Source of the DNA: Acinetobacter chinensis
GTDB taxonomy: Bacteria; Pseudomonadota; Gammaproteobacteria; Pseudomonadales; Moraxellaceae
Reading direction: 5' to 3'
Length of the DNA stretch: 64,000 nucleotides
NCBI RefSeq assembly: GCF_002165375.2
Contig: NZ_CP032134.1
Span: 2,418,001 to 2,482,000 of the forward strand
The notes below the pieces were generated by a model. It ran no database searches, was not told the origin of the DNA, and was given only the letters and a program-made list of their open reading frames with translations. This document shows positions 35,334 through 44,356 of this stretch, piece by piece; the stretch's first letter is position 1, and every line of letters begins with the position of its first letter. The position numbers and the translations under genes were made by a program.

Positions 35334-35933
35334 ATGCAGAATCATGCAGATTTTGATTTTAAATCTTTACGCAGCCAGATGCGTAAACAGCGAAAAGCGC
35401 TTACCGTGTTTCAGCAACGCCAGGCACAGCAGCAGGTACTGACCAGATTACACAGCATTCCCGAATTCAGATCAGCTCACAAAGTGGGTATTTATCTGGA
35501 TGCTTTTGGTGAAATATATACCCAGCTGATTATTCAGTCCTGTTTTCAGCAGAATAAACAGGTTTATCTGCCCATGATCTGCAATATGAACCAGCAGCTG
35601 GTCTGGGTCAGAATATCGTCGGGACAGTACCGAAATAAAAGATTTAACTCACACCCTTTGGGCATGCTTGAACCCGCAGCCACTCGTGGAAAGCATGTCA
35701 GCACCCTGGATTGTCTGATTATGCCTTTACTGGTCTGTGACATGCAGGGAGCTCGGGTCGGTATGGGCGGTGGTTTTTATGACAGAACCCTGGCTTCAGC
35801 CCCACAACGTCCTTTCCGCTTAGGACTTGCACATGATTTTCAGCAGATTAAGCAGATTATTCCCCGTCAGCCCTGGGATCAACCTCTGAATGCTTTACTG
35901 ACACCATCCCACTTTCAACGCTTCAAACCCTGA
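35334..35933 (+). CDS. 5-formyltetrahydrofolate cyclo-ligase
   Basis: MTHFS family (YgfA) of 199 residues; ATP-dependent conversion of 5-formyl-THF to 5,10-methenyl-THF. The N-terminal SLRSQMRKQRKAL contains the basic nucleotide-binding residues and the C-terminal GARVGMGGGFYDRTLA is the phosphate/folate loop typical of the family. Stands alone. Confidence 0.93.
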   Translation: MQNHADFDFKSLRSQMRKQRKALTVFQQRQAQQQVLTRLHSIPEFRSAHKVGIYLDAFGEIYTQLIIQSCFQQNKQVYLPMICNMNQQLVWVRISSGQYRNKRFNSHPLGMLEPAATRGKHVSTLDCLIMPLLVCDMQGARVGMGGGFYDRTLASAPQRPFRLGLAHDFQQIKQIIPRQPWDQPLNALLTPSHFQRFKP

Positions 35934-36081
35934 CAAATAAAAGCGTTCAGAGCAATCCCGCTGATAAAATTCATATTTTCAATCAAATTCCACACTTTTA
36001 TTCATTACTGCCCTTGTATTTTTTAAAATACACATCACTATAAAAACATGGCAACACTGTTGTTACTCATTTGGAGTGCCC

Positions 36082-38511
36082 ATGTCTGAAATTATTATGA
36101 ATGAAGAAAGCTTAGAGCCAGTGGTTCCAAGTGTATTACCACTTTTAGCGCTACGTGATGTTGTGGTTTATCCACATATGCAGATTGCGTTATTTGTCGG
36201 TCGTGAAAAATCGATCAATGCAGTTGACGTGGCTCGTAACAGTGACAATTTAGTATTTGTAGTTGCACAGAAAGATTCGCTTACAGAAGAAATTGATCAC
36301 GACAACTTATATCAATACGGTACTGTCGCGAAGATTGTGCAGGTTGTGAATCACGAAAATGATGAAAACTGTATAAAAGTATTAATTGAAGGCTTACACC
36401 GTTCCAAACTGGTAAAAATCATTGATAACGATGAATATTTATCAGCTGAACATGCGTTAAGCCCGATGACTGTATCGGTAGACGACAACACTCAGTCTGC
36501 ACGTGTGGAAGAACTGCGCACACTGTTTTCACAGTATGCCGAAGCAAAACTGCGCAATGCACGTGAACTGATCACTGCTGCAGGTAAAATTGATGATCTG
36601 CTTCAGCTGATGTTCTTTGTTGCGACCCGTGCGCCGTTGAATATTGATGTTAAACAGAAGTTTCTGGAACACGATGAGTTTGAAGCTCATTTACAGGAAC
36701 TCATGACCTATCTGTTACAACAGTCTGAAGAACAGCAGATTGAGCAGACTTTGCATGATTCTGTCAAACGTCAAATGGAAAAGAATCAGCGTGAATACTT
36801 CCTCAATGAAAAGATGAAAGTGATTCAGCGTGAACTTTCCGACATGAATGGCGGTGCGGAAGATGATGTTGCGGAAATTGAAAAACGTCTGGCTGAAGCT
36901 GACCTGCCTGAGCATGTCCGCAAAAAAGCAGAAAACGAATTCCGTAAACTTAAAGCAATGCAACCTGCTTCCAGTGAAGCTGCTGTGGTGCGCAACTATA
37001 TCGAAGCGATTTTAGATACGCCGTGGAATAAAGCGAGCAAAGTCAGCATTAATCTGCCGAAAGCTCAGGATATTCTGGATGCAGATCATTATGGTTTGGA
37101 CGAAGTGAAAGAACGTATTGTTGAATACCTTGCTGTTCAGTCACGCGTGAAAAAACTTCGTGGTCCGATTCTGTGTCTGGTTGGTCCTCCTGGTGTAGGT
37201 AAAACTTCACTCGGTGAATCCATTGCCAAAGCAACAGGTCGTGAATTTGTCCGTATGGCACTCGGTGGTGTCCGTGATGAAGCGGAAATCCGTGGTCACC
37301 GTCGTACCTATATCGGTGCGATGCCAGGTAAAATCGTGCAGTCTCTGACAAAAGTCGGTGTGAAGAACCCACTGTTCTTACTCGATGAAATTGACAAAAT
37401 GGCACAGGACTACCGTGGTGATCCAGCTTCTGCTCTGCTTGAAGTACTTGATCCATCACAGAACAACAAATTCAATGATCATTATTTAGATCTTGATCTT
37501 GACCTGTCTGAAGTGATGTTTATCTGTACTGCAAACAGCATGAACATTCCTGAAGCATTGCTTGACCGTATGGAAGTGATTCGTCTGCCTGGTTATACCG
37601 AAGATGAAAAAGTCAATATTGCAGACCGTTACCTTGTTCCGAAAGCAATCAAGAACAATGGTTTACGTGCTAAAGAACTGACCGTTCATGAAGAAGCCAT
37701 TCGTGACATCGTCCGTCGTTATACCCGTGAAGCAGGTGTACGTAGCCTTGAGCGTGAAGTGTCTAAAATTGCACGTAAAGTCGTGAAAGAGTCTGTCAGT
37801 AAGAAAGCGAAAAATCTGCATGTTGATGTGACTGCTGAGAACTTACCTGATTATTTAGGTGTTCATAAGTTTGATTATGGTATGGCAGAAGAAGAAGCTC
37901 AGGTGGGTCGTGTAAATGGCTTAGCCTGGACGTCTGTTGGTGGTGAGTTATTGACCATTGAGGTTGCTGCTGTTCCAGGTAAAGGTAAATTCATTACGAC
38001 CGGTTCACTTGGTGACGTGATGAAAGAGTCGATTACCGCGGCTATGACGGTTGTTCGTACTCGTGCTGATGAACTGGGCATCGAAGCTTCACGCTTTGAA
38101 GAAACAGATGTACACGTTCACTTACCTGAAGGTGCAACACCAAAAGATGGTCCATCTGCTGGTTTAGCACTGACTTTAGCCCTTGTTTCTGCTTTCACTA
38201 AAATTGCAATTCGTCCTGATATTGCCATGACAGGTGAAACCAGCCTGGGTGGTCGAGCAATGCGTATTGGTGGCTTGAAAGAGAAACTTTTAGCAGCACA
38301 TCGTGGTGGCGTGAAACTGGTGTTTATTCCACAGGAAAACGTGCGTGACCTGACTGAAATTCCTCAGAATGTCAAAGACGGTCTGGAAATTAAAGCAGTG
38401 AAAAGTATTGATGAAATTCTTCCACTGGCTTTGGTTGAGCAACCAACACCTCTGCCAAAAACACCGATTGTCAAAGCTGTAGATGATGGTAAAAAAGCGG
38501 CACGTCATTAA
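36082..38511 (+). CDS. lon: ATP-dependent protease Lon
   Basis: Cytosolic AAA+ serine protease of 809 residues. N-terminal LON substrate domain (about 15-205), coiled region (about 210-300), AAA domain with Walker A GPPGVGKTS and Walker B LFLLDEIDK, and a C-terminal protease domain with catalytic Ser692 in PKDGPSAG and Lys735 in GGLKEK, exactly 43 residues apart as in the E. coli enzyme. Start ATG 36082 follows GGAG; an in-frame GTG lies two codons earlier. It ends before a strong terminator. Confidence 0.97.
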   Translation: MSEIIMNEESLEPVVPSVLPLLALRDVVVYPHMQIALFVGREKSINAVDVARNSDNLVFVVAQKDSLTEEIDHDNLYQYGTVAKIVQVVNHENDENCIKVLIEGLHRSKLVKIIDNDEYLSAEHALSPMTVSVDDNTQSARVEELRTLFSQYAEAKLRNARELITAAGKIDDLLQLMFFVATRAPLNIDVKQKFLEHDEFEAHLQELMTYLLQQSEEQQIEQTLHDSVKRQMEKNQREYFLNEKMKVIQRELSDMNGGAEDDVAEIEKRLAEADLPEHVRKKAENEFRKLKAMQPASSEAAVVRNYIEAILDTPWNKASKVSINLPKAQDILDADHYGLDEVKERIVEYLAVQSRVKKLRGPILCLVGPPGVGKTSLGESIAKATGREFVRMALGGVRDEAEIRGHRRTYIGAMPGKIVQSLTKVGVKNPLFLLDEIDKMAQDYRGDPASALLEVLDPSQNNKFNDHYLDLDLDLSEVMFICTANSMNIPEALLDRMEVIRLPGYTEDEKVNIADRYLVPKAIKNNGLRAKELTVHEEAIRDIVRRYTREAGVRSLEREVSKIARKVVKESVSKKAKNLHVDVTAENLPDYLGVHKFDYGMAEEEAQVGRVNGLAWTSVGGELLTIEVAAVPGKGKFITTGSLGDVMKESITAAMTVVRTRADELGIEASRFEETDVHVHLPEGATPKDGPSAGLALTLALVSAFTKIAIRPDIAMTGETSLGGRAMRIGGLKEKLLAAHRGGVKLVFIPQENVRDLTEIPQNVKDGLEIKAVKSIDEILPLALVEQPTPLPKTPIVKAVDDGKKAARH

Positions 38512-38521
38512 TTCATCATAC

Positions 38522-38548
38522 AAAAAGAGCACTTCGGTGCTCTTTTTT
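38522..38548 (+). terminator. rho-independent terminator of lon
   Basis: AAAAAGAGCAC - TTCG - GTGCTCTTTTTT, perfect stem with a stable UUCG loop, 10 bp after the lon stop. Confidence 0.93.
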
Positions 38549-38683
38549 ATTGTCCGATAAAACGTTTTTCACAATGAATTTACAAAAATCTGCTGTTCCT
38601 GATTTAAGTTTCACCTAAGCTGAACTGTATAAAATATAGACACAATAATTAACCTTTCAATAACTCAATAACGGGAATTACTT

Positions 38684-39061
38684 ATGTCAAATCCAGTCTG
38701 CTGGTTCGAAATTTATGTCAATGATATGCAGCGAGCAAAACAGTTTTATCAGACTGTTTTAAGTACAGAATTCAGTTTACTCAGTGACCCCACCGACAAC
38801 CAGATGGAAATGTGGGCATTTCCATCAGATATGAACAGATATGGCGCATCAGGCTCACTGGTGAAAATGCACGGTATCGAAGCCGGTGGCAACAGCACCA
38901 TTATTTATTTTGAAAGCAAAGATTGTGCTGTTGAAGAACAGAAAATTGAGGCGGCGGGTGGAAAGATTCACCAGCCCAAAATGTCCATTGGAGAACATGG
39001 TCATATTGTTTTAGCGATTGATACTGAAGGTAATCTGTTTGGACTGCATTCAATGCAATAA
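38684..39061 (+). CDS. VOC family protein (glyoxalase-like)
   Basis: Vicinal-oxygen-chelate fold protein of 125 residues, single domain, with the paired beta-alpha-beta modules (WFEIYVNDMQRAKQFYQ at the N-terminus and GHIVLAIDTEGNLFGLHS at the C-terminus). This small type is widespread and mostly of unknown reaction. Monocistronic; a probable small RNA or structured 3' UTR follows directly. Confidence 0.88.
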   Translation: MSNPVCWFEIYVNDMQRAKQFYQTVLSTEFSLLSDPTDNQMEMWAFPSDMNRYGASGSLVKMHGIEAGGNSTIIYFESKDCAVEEQKIEAAGGKIHQPKMSIGEHGHIVLAIDTEGNLFGLHSMQ

Positions 39062-39100
39062 CCCCGACAGATCATAACCAGGACTTGAACTTTATATAAT

Positions 39101-39225
39101 CGCCCCTATGTTATATAGAACAGGTGCATGATAATGAGTCTTAATCATGCCGCTGTACCAGGTTTAAACTCCAGAATAAACCTGGTTTATGCAGTATTAC
39201 TTTTATTGTAGTACTGCTTTTTTTT
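39101..39225 (+). ncRNA. candidate small RNA with three hairpins
   Basis: Behind the VOC gene three successive stems occur without any ORF: GCATGAT/ATCATGC (39126-39132 with 39144-39150), CCAGGTTTA/TAAACCTGG (39158-39166 with 39177-39185, perfect) and GCAGTATTAC/GTAGTACTGC (39191-39200 with 39208-39217) followed by eight T. A TATAAT at 39095-39100, or TTGAAC (39085) with TATGTT (39107) at 16-bp spacing, could start it. It could also be processed from the VOC transcript's 3' UTR. The exact 5' end is unknown. Confidence 0.5.
39191..39225 (+). terminator. strong rho-independent terminator
   Basis: Ten-base-pair stem GCAGTATTAC/GTAGTACTGC with one G-T pair, 7-nt loop, then TTTTTTTT. The T run exists only in the plus direction, so it ends the VOC or small-RNA transcript and not the convergent peptidase gene. 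Confidence 0.9.
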
Positions 39226-39264
39226 ATGTTTTTCTCCGTGATTGAGTACGCACTGCAACTGAGT

Positions 39265-40230
39265 CTATTTCAGCAGGGTATAAACCAGACCATCCACAAC
39301 ATGACTCATTTTTTCAAAGTTTAAGGTCTTCATCGTATCCTGCGCTGTATGATAGTTTTTATTTCTGAAAAAGGCAGTATCTGTCAGCATAACGGCTGGA
39401 ATTTCAACGGACCAGTAGTTCAGATGATCTGAAAAATCCACACCTTTGATAAATGTAGGTGCGACCAATCGCTCACACTGAAGCTGATCCAGTTCAGACA
39501 TTGCTGCACAGTAGTCCTCACCCATTGTTCTTGACTGAAGATTACTGACAACCGCTATAAAGTTGGCATGTGCAGGATAGACCCACTTCAGTCCCAAAGG
39601 ATAAGTCTGAGTCAGCGCTGAATCATAAAAACCGATCATTTCCAGTATATATACGCCCTTAATCTGCTTTTTCTGAGCTTTTATGGATTGGGCATGCCGA
39701 TAACTTCCCATCTGCTCAGTTTTGAAAAAAGGCGGTTCCTCAAGTGTATAAAACACAAACTCAATATTCTTTTTCAGTCTGTTTTTTTCCTGAGCCAGGA
39801 TACGCGCTGTCTCAACGATCCCTGCAACACCTGATGCATTATCATCAGCTCCCTGCTGCTGACCATGTACATCATAATGTGCACCGATCAGATATTTTTC
39901 AGCAGCTCCTGTATTTAATGAACAGATGATATTTCGATAATCCTTCCCTTCCACGGCATAGGTCTGAAACTGACATGGAATACCAAACCGTTGCATCTGC
40001 TCTTTAATCCAGCTGGAAACACGGTTCAGTTCCTCTGTATTTTTATAATTTCTATAAGTTGTCCCCGTCCCAATGATCTGCTCGACATATACTTTCAGAT
40101 TCTGTGGTTCTGCCTGTTCAAACGATACAGATTCAGCTCTGAGGCTGACTGACTTCAATAAAACAATAAACAGAACTGTTTTCATCAGACTGAGCGTATA
40201 AATGGAAGTCTTCATATTTTTATTTTCCAT
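39265..40230 (-). CDS. secreted M28-family metallopeptidase
   Basis: Exported zinc aminopeptidase-like protein of 321 residues. Signal sequence around residues 10-32 (MKTVLFIVLLKSVSLRAES). Metal-binding elements of the M28 family are visible: IGAHYDVHG, GADDNASGVAG (bridging Asp) and FYTLEEPPF (catalytic Glu and ligand), and a late ligand near DFSDHLNYW. Three possible ATG starts (40230, 40215, 40185) all keep the signal peptide. Likely degrades peptides in the periplasm or outside. Confidence 0.88.
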   Translation of the reverse strand: MENKNMKTSIYTLSLMKTVLFIVLLKSVSLRAESVSFEQAEPQNLKVYVEQIIGTGTTYRNYKNTEELNRVSSWIKEQMQRFGIPCQFQTYAVEGKDYRNIICSLNTGAAEKYLIGAHYDVHGQQQGADDNASGVAGIVETARILAQEKNRLKKNIEFVFYTLEEPPFFKTEQMGSYRHAQSIKAQKKQIKGVYILEMIGFYDSALTQTYPLGLKWVYPAHANFIAVVSNLQSRTMGEDYCAAMSELDQLQCERLVAPTFIKGVDFSDHLNYWSVEIPAVMLTDTAFFRNKNYHTAQDTMKTLNFEKMSHVVDGLVYTLLK

Positions 40231-40371
40231 TATGGAGAGATGAATCCATATTTATGAATATTAAAGCAACAGCCCTGTTTAAAATTCAACTGCAAATTGT
40301 CTCCTTAAATCTTCAATATTGTAATTCAGCGTTATAATAGGCAACTTCCACTCCTGCCATAGACTGTCTGT

Positions 40372-40854
40372 ATGAAAATTCGAATTCTCACCATTGGTCA
40401 AAAAATGCCTGGATGGGTTCTGACCGGTTTTGAAGATTACTTCAAACGTATTCAGCCTTTTGTTCAGACCCAGGTCATTGAACTGCCTATGGCTAAACGG
40501 GGTAAAAATGACTCCGAAGCGGATATTTTAAAATACAGAAATATTGAAGGTGAAAGCATTCTGTCCCAGCTGAAACAGAATGAAGTCCTGATTGCACTTG
40601 AAGTCGGTGGCCGTGAATTCAGTACTGAAAAACTGGCTGAAACCATGAAAGGCTGGATGCTGGAAGGATATGATGTTGCACTTGCTATTGGTGGTCCAGA
40701 TGGTCATTCCGAAGCTGTCCGTAAAGCCGCGGCATGGCACTGGTCACTGTCCAAGCTGACCCTGCCCCATCCACTGGTTCGTGTCATGCTGATTGAACAA
40801 TTATATCGTGCAATGAGTATCAACCATAATCATCCTTATCACCGTGCAGGATAA
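40372..40854 (+). CDS. rlmH: 23S rRNA pseudouridine-1915 N3-methyltransferase
   Basis: SPOUT-class methyltransferase of 160 residues (E. coli 155) that methylates pseudouridine 1915 in helix 69 of assembled ribosomes. Trefoil-knot SAM site LAIGGPDGHSEAV and the C-terminal HPYHRA are both present. The usual partner rsfS is not adjacent. Confidence 0.96.
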   Translation: MKIRILTIGQKMPGWVLTGFEDYFKRIQPFVQTQVIELPMAKRGKNDSEADILKYRNIEGESILSQLKQNEVLIALEVGGREFSTEKLAETMKGWMLEGYDVALAIGGPDGHSEAVRKAAAWHWSLSKLTLPHPLVRVMLIEQLYRAMSINHNHPYHRAG

Positions 40855-40974
40855 TTGCTGGAAATACTTTGCGTTTCATTTATGAAACAACACGTTGAAA
40901 TAAAGCCACTTATTCATTTTTTCTGTTTCAGGCATGATATGCCTTACAGGTCATTCACTCTCAGGCACAGCATT

Positions 40975-41751
40975 ATGAACTTACAGACTCTCCCAGGTTT
41001 ATTTATTTCTCATGGTTCACCTATGCTTGCTCTGAATCCTGAACAGGTTGGTCCTGCACTGAACCGCCTGAGCCTGAATCTACCCGTACCTCAGGCAATT
41101 ATAGTCATGTCTGCACACTGGGAAAGTCAGAGTCTGGAAGTCAGTACCGGCGTCCGTCCAGAAACCTGGCATGACTTCCGTGGCTTTCCTCAGGAACTGT
41201 ATGAAATGCGCTATCCTGCGCCTGGACATCCCGAACTTGCAGAAACCATTCTTCATCTGTTTGCAGAAGCACATATTCCTGCCCATGCCAACAGCACCCG
41301 TCCGCGTGACCATGGTGTATGGATGCCACTGTTACATATGTATCCTGATGCTAGTATTCCTGTTGTGGAAATTTCTCTGCCGATGAACATGAGTGCTGAA
41401 GAAATTTATAAAGTCGGACAGGTTCTTGCTCCCTTGCGTGATCAACAGGTTCTGCTCGTTGGTTCAGGCAGTATTACGCATAATCTGCGTGAACTGTCCT
41501 GGGATGGCAATCAGTCAACAGTACCTGAATGGGCATCAGCTTTCCGCAATTATGTCGTCAGTAAACTGGCTCACAGTGATTATGATGCCGTACTGGACTG
41601 GTCAAGCATTCCATTTGTCCAGCGTAATCATCCAACGATAGAACATTTTGCACCCTTATTTTTTTCAATGGGAACAGGTACACGTTTCAGTGTTGTGCAT
41701 AACAGTTTCAGCATGGGCTCTTTAGGCATGGATATTTATCGGTTTGACTGA
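40975..41751 (+). CDS. 4,5-DOPA-extradiol-dioxygenase-like protein (YgiD family)
   Basis: Class III extradiol ring-cleavage dioxygenase family, 258 residues. Metal-binding histidines are in FISHGSPM near the N-terminus and SAHWES further on; GSGSITHNLREL contains a third conserved His. The frame is open from 40855, but I chose the ATG at 40975 because MNLQTLPGLFISHGSP matches the family N-terminus. Natural substrate in Acinetobacter is unknown. Confidence 0.9.
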   Translation: MNLQTLPGLFISHGSPMLALNPEQVGPALNRLSLNLPVPQAIIVMSAHWESQSLEVSTGVRPETWHDFRGFPQELYEMRYPAPGHPELAETILHLFAEAHIPAHANSTRPRDHGVWMPLLHMYPDASIPVVEISLPMNMSAEEIYKVGQVLAPLRDQQVLLVGSGSITHNLRELSWDGNQSTVPEWASAFRNYVVSKLAHSDYDAVLDWSSIPFVQRNHPTIEHFAPLFFSMGTGTRFSVVHNSFSMGSLGMDIYRFD

Positions 41752-41802
41752 CAGAATCATGCAGATTGATAATATTTTTTTATAAATTAACAAATATAAA
41801 TT

Positions 41803-41845
41803 AATGGATACATTTTGAAACCCAAAATCCCAGAATGTATCCATT
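41803..41845. terminator. 12-bp inverted repeat downstream of ygiD-like gene
   Basis: AATGGATACATT - 19 nt - AATGTATCCATT, perfect, followed by TGTTTT. Inside the loop a second short stem (ATTTTG/CAAAAT) could compete. Position 51 bp after a stop codon suits a terminator, while the weak T tract and nested stems leave an operator for the next gene possible. Confidence 0.5.
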
Positions 41846-41909
41846 GTTTTACAGCTCAAATCAGTTATGCTTCCTGTTATCATTTAAATCAAGTACATGC
41901 AGATCATCT

Positions 41910-42686
41910 ATGAAATTACATTACCTTGCGCTTGCCCTGTTCCCTCTTACTCTGGCAGCCTGTCAGTCAGGTGATATTCAAAAACTGGGAGATACTGCTG
42001 TGAAAGTTTTACAACAACAAGGGACTGCTGAACAGACCTTAAATGCTTATCAATGGTCTTTCCAGCCAACAGGTACAAAACAGCCAATCGTGCTGAATTT
42101 CAAAGATCAGAAAGTCGGCATTTCCTCTGGTTGTAATAACATGTTTGGCGGTGCAAAAGTTGAAAATGGTGTACTGGTAACCGGTAACTTAGCGTCAACA
42201 AATATGATGTGTTCACCTGAGCTGATGAAACAGGAAGCATTTGCTGCATCATTATTCCAGAGCGGTAAAACTGCCTTTGTTCTTGATACTGCAAACAGCG
42301 AAGCTCCTACACTGACACTGATCAGCCCAGCAGCTGGTAAAGTTGTGTTTACAGGTAAATTGACACCTGAAGCGAAGTATCAGTCAGAAGGTGAAACTAT
42401 TTTCCTGGAAATTTCACCTCAGACCAAATCATGCACGGGCGTTGCACCACAGACCTGCTTACAGGTTCGTGAAATTAAATATGCTGAGAGCGGAGTGAAA
42501 ACTCAGGTCGATAAAGACTGGACTTTGTTCTACAGCAACATTGATGGTTTTACTCACAACCCGAATGAACGTCAGGTTGTACGTATCAAGCGCTATGAAA
42601 TTAAGAATCCTGCGGCAGATCAGTCTAAATATGCCTATGTTCAGGACATGATTATTGAACGTGAAGCGATTAAAGGTTCACTGTAA
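41910..42686 (+). CDS. lipoprotein with META and DUF4377 domains
   Basis: A 258-residue lipoprotein: signal peptide with lipobox LTLAAC (Cys18 or so), a META/HslJ-like domain (about 40-150; GISSGCNNMFGG, TNMMCS) and a C-terminal DUF4377 domain (about 160-258; ISPQTKSCTGVAPQTCLQVRE, FTHNPNERQVVRIKRYEI). I chose the ATG at 41910 because it gives the lipoprotein signal. Function unknown; META domains occur in envelope stress and resistance lipoproteins. A second META lipoprotein follows. Confidence 0.88.
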   Translation: MKLHYLALALFPLTLAACQSGDIQKLGDTAVKVLQQQGTAEQTLNAYQWSFQPTGTKQPIVLNFKDQKVGISSGCNNMFGGAKVENGVLVTGNLASTNMMCSPELMKQEAFAASLFQSGKTAFVLDTANSEAPTLTLISPAAGKVVFTGKLTPEAKYQSEGETIFLEISPQTKSCTGVAPQTCLQVREIKYAESGVKTQVDKDWTLFYSNIDGFTHNPNERQVVRIKRYEIKNPAADQSKYAYVQDMIIEREAIKGSL

Positions 42687-42714
42687 TTCACATTCATAAG
42701 TAGAGAAGTAAATT

Positions 42715-42740
42715 AACCGATGTTCAGGCATCGGTTTTTT
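42715..42740 (+). terminator. rho-independent terminator
   Basis: AACCGATG - TTCAGG - CATCGGTT then TTTTTT, 29 bp after the META/DUF4377 lipoprotein stop. The same stem is used by the gdhA terminator at 44.3 kb. Confidence 0.92.
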
Positions 42741-42769
42741 TATTTCCGCCTGGCTAAATGGATCAACTG

Positions 42770-43258
42770 ATGATAAAAAATCAAAAAAAGTTTACCCATA
42801 TTCTTTTTATTACGCTGCTCTCAATTACATTTTCTGGCTGCCAGACATTGAAAGAGCATCATCAGCCATCCCAGAAAAATCACAGCCGCTCGGAACAGTC
42901 TTCCGAATTACAGGTTTCTGATTGGGAAAATCTGCAACACTATACATGGTCTTATCAACCTGTACACAGTAAACATCCCATTCAGATCCGCTTCAGCCAC
43001 AATCATATTCATGCCTATGGCGGTTGTAACCGCATGGGTCGAACTTACATCATTGAAAACCAGACGACCATCATTCCCAAAGGGAGCATGATCAGTACGC
43101 TGATTGGATGCAGTGCCCTGGAAAATGAACGGTTAATACAGCTGTTTCTCTCAAATCCAATGCTGTTTAAGATTTCTGACCGACCTGAGCGGACTTTAAA
43201 ACTGACCCTGAATAATGGAGAGAGCTATACTTTCAGCTCTGAACAGGAACAGAAATAA
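42770..43258 (+). CDS. META-domain lipoprotein
   Basis: A 162-residue exported protein with signal sequence and a lipobox-like FSGC (near residue 24), a polar linker rich in His/Ser/Gln, and one META domain (YTWSYQP, YGGCNRMGRTY, ISTLIGC). The two cysteines of the GGCNRMGR and IGCS segments parallel those in the upstream lipoprotein, so the two are probably tandem paralogues, the second without DUF4377. An ATG at 42758 would add four residues. A terminator separates it from its neighbour. Confidence 0.82.
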   Translation: MIKNQKKFTHILFITLLSITFSGCQTLKEHHQPSQKNHSRSEQSSELQVSDWENLQHYTWSYQPVHSKHPIQIRFSHNHIHAYGGCNRMGRTYIIENQTTIIPKGSMISTLIGCSALENERLIQLFLSNPMLFKISDRPERTLKLTLNNGESYTFSSEQEQK

Positions 43259-43276
43259 AACAACCGGTCTGGCTAC

Positions 43277-44179
43277 TCAGTGACTGGCACTCAGCCAGAA
43301 ACCTGCTTTTTTACGCGCCTGCCGACTTTCTGGAACAAAAGGAACAATCGTCCATGCATGCCACATGCCTGTCCAGATATCAAGTTCAACATCCACACCC
43401 TGTGATCTGGCTTTACGGGCAAATTCCCGACTGTCATCCAGCAGAACCTCTTTAGAACCCACCTGCACATAAAAAGGCGGTAAACCTTTAAAATCGGCAA
43501 ATAAAGGCGAAATCAGCGGATTTTTACGATCCTGCTCTGCGACATAATGTCGGGCAAAATCTCTTTCAAGAAAATATGTACCCAGAAATGGATCACCGCG
43601 ATCTTGTTTCTTATGACTGGCTGAAGTCAAAGTTAAATCCAGCCACGGCGAAAGCAGATAGACACGTTCAGGCAATGCCACGCCTGCATCTCGTGCACGG
43701 ATACACAAAGCCAGTGCCAGGTTTCCACCTGCTGAATCACCACCTAAAACAATTTCATAGCCCTGATATTTTTCCACAATGCCTTGCCATACTGCAAAGA
43801 CATCATCAATTGCAGCAGGAAACCGTGCCTCAGGTGCTAAACGATAGTCTGGAATATAAGCAAAACTTGCCTGTGCCAGCTGACACAGACTTGCTACATA
43901 ACCCTTATAACTTTTAGGACTACCCACCACAAAACCACCGCCATGAATGTAGACTAAGATTCGTTTAGCATTTTTATTCGGACGCTGGTTTTCGATCTGC
44001 ATGGTGGGAACATTATTCAGCAGTACTTTTTTTGCCTTAAAAAAGGCTGGTAATGGGGCGAGTAATGTCCCCTTTTCAAAAAAGCTGCGTAATGCCTGAG
44101 TATTGTTTTTATGCAGGAGAAATATTCTTTTTTGCTGTTTAAATAACAGCATCGCAATGTGTGACTGATAACTGGACAC
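43277..44179 (-). CDS. alpha/beta hydrolase of the HSL (GDXG) family
   Basis: Hormone-sensitive-lipase-like esterase of 300 residues. Oxyanion-hole motif HGGG at 79-82, nucleophile Ser149 in GGDSAGGN, acid Asp248 or Asp249 in LLDDSREF and His274 in GMWHAW complete the triad. No signal peptide, so cytoplasmic. Substrate not known; members hydrolyse short and medium acyl esters. Confidence 0.92.
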   Translation of the reverse strand: MSSYQSHIAMLLFKQQKRIFLLHKNNTQALRSFFEKGTLLAPLPAFFKAKKVLLNNVPTMQIENQRPNKNAKRILVYIHGGGFVVGSPKSYKGYVASLCQLAQASFAYIPDYRLAPEARFPAAIDDVFAVWQGIVEKYQGYEIVLGGDSAGGNLALALCIRARDAGVALPERVYLLSPWLDLTLTSASHKKQDRGDPFLGTYFLERDFARHYVAEQDRKNPLISPLFADFKGLPPFYVQVGSKEVLLDDSREFARKARSQGVDVELDIWTGMWHAWTIVPFVPESRQARKKAGFWLSASH

Positions 44180-44304
44180 TTTATTTTTCCTTTTTGTGCT
44201 GTCCCTACCATAATCACATTGTGCTTAAACTGAATTGGCTGATATTTTTTAAAATCATGGAAATGGGTGAATACCTTAGCAAATAAGCAAAACTAAATTT
44301 TCGG

Positions 44305-44338
44305 CATAAAAAAACCGATGCAAAAGCATCGGTTTTCA
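44305..44338 (-). terminator. rho-independent terminator of gdhA
   Basis: AACCGATG - CTTTTG - CATCGGTT followed by TTTTTT in the minus direction, about 20 bp after the gdhA stop. Confidence 0.92.
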
Positions 44339-44356
44339 ATGATTCTAAATTAAAAC

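Noticed and set aside
36001..36081. Heat-shock (sigma-32) promoter of lon
   Set aside because: CTTGTAT followed about 13-14 bp later by CATCACTAT only weakly fits the consensus, and one spacing must be stretched; not enough to annotate.
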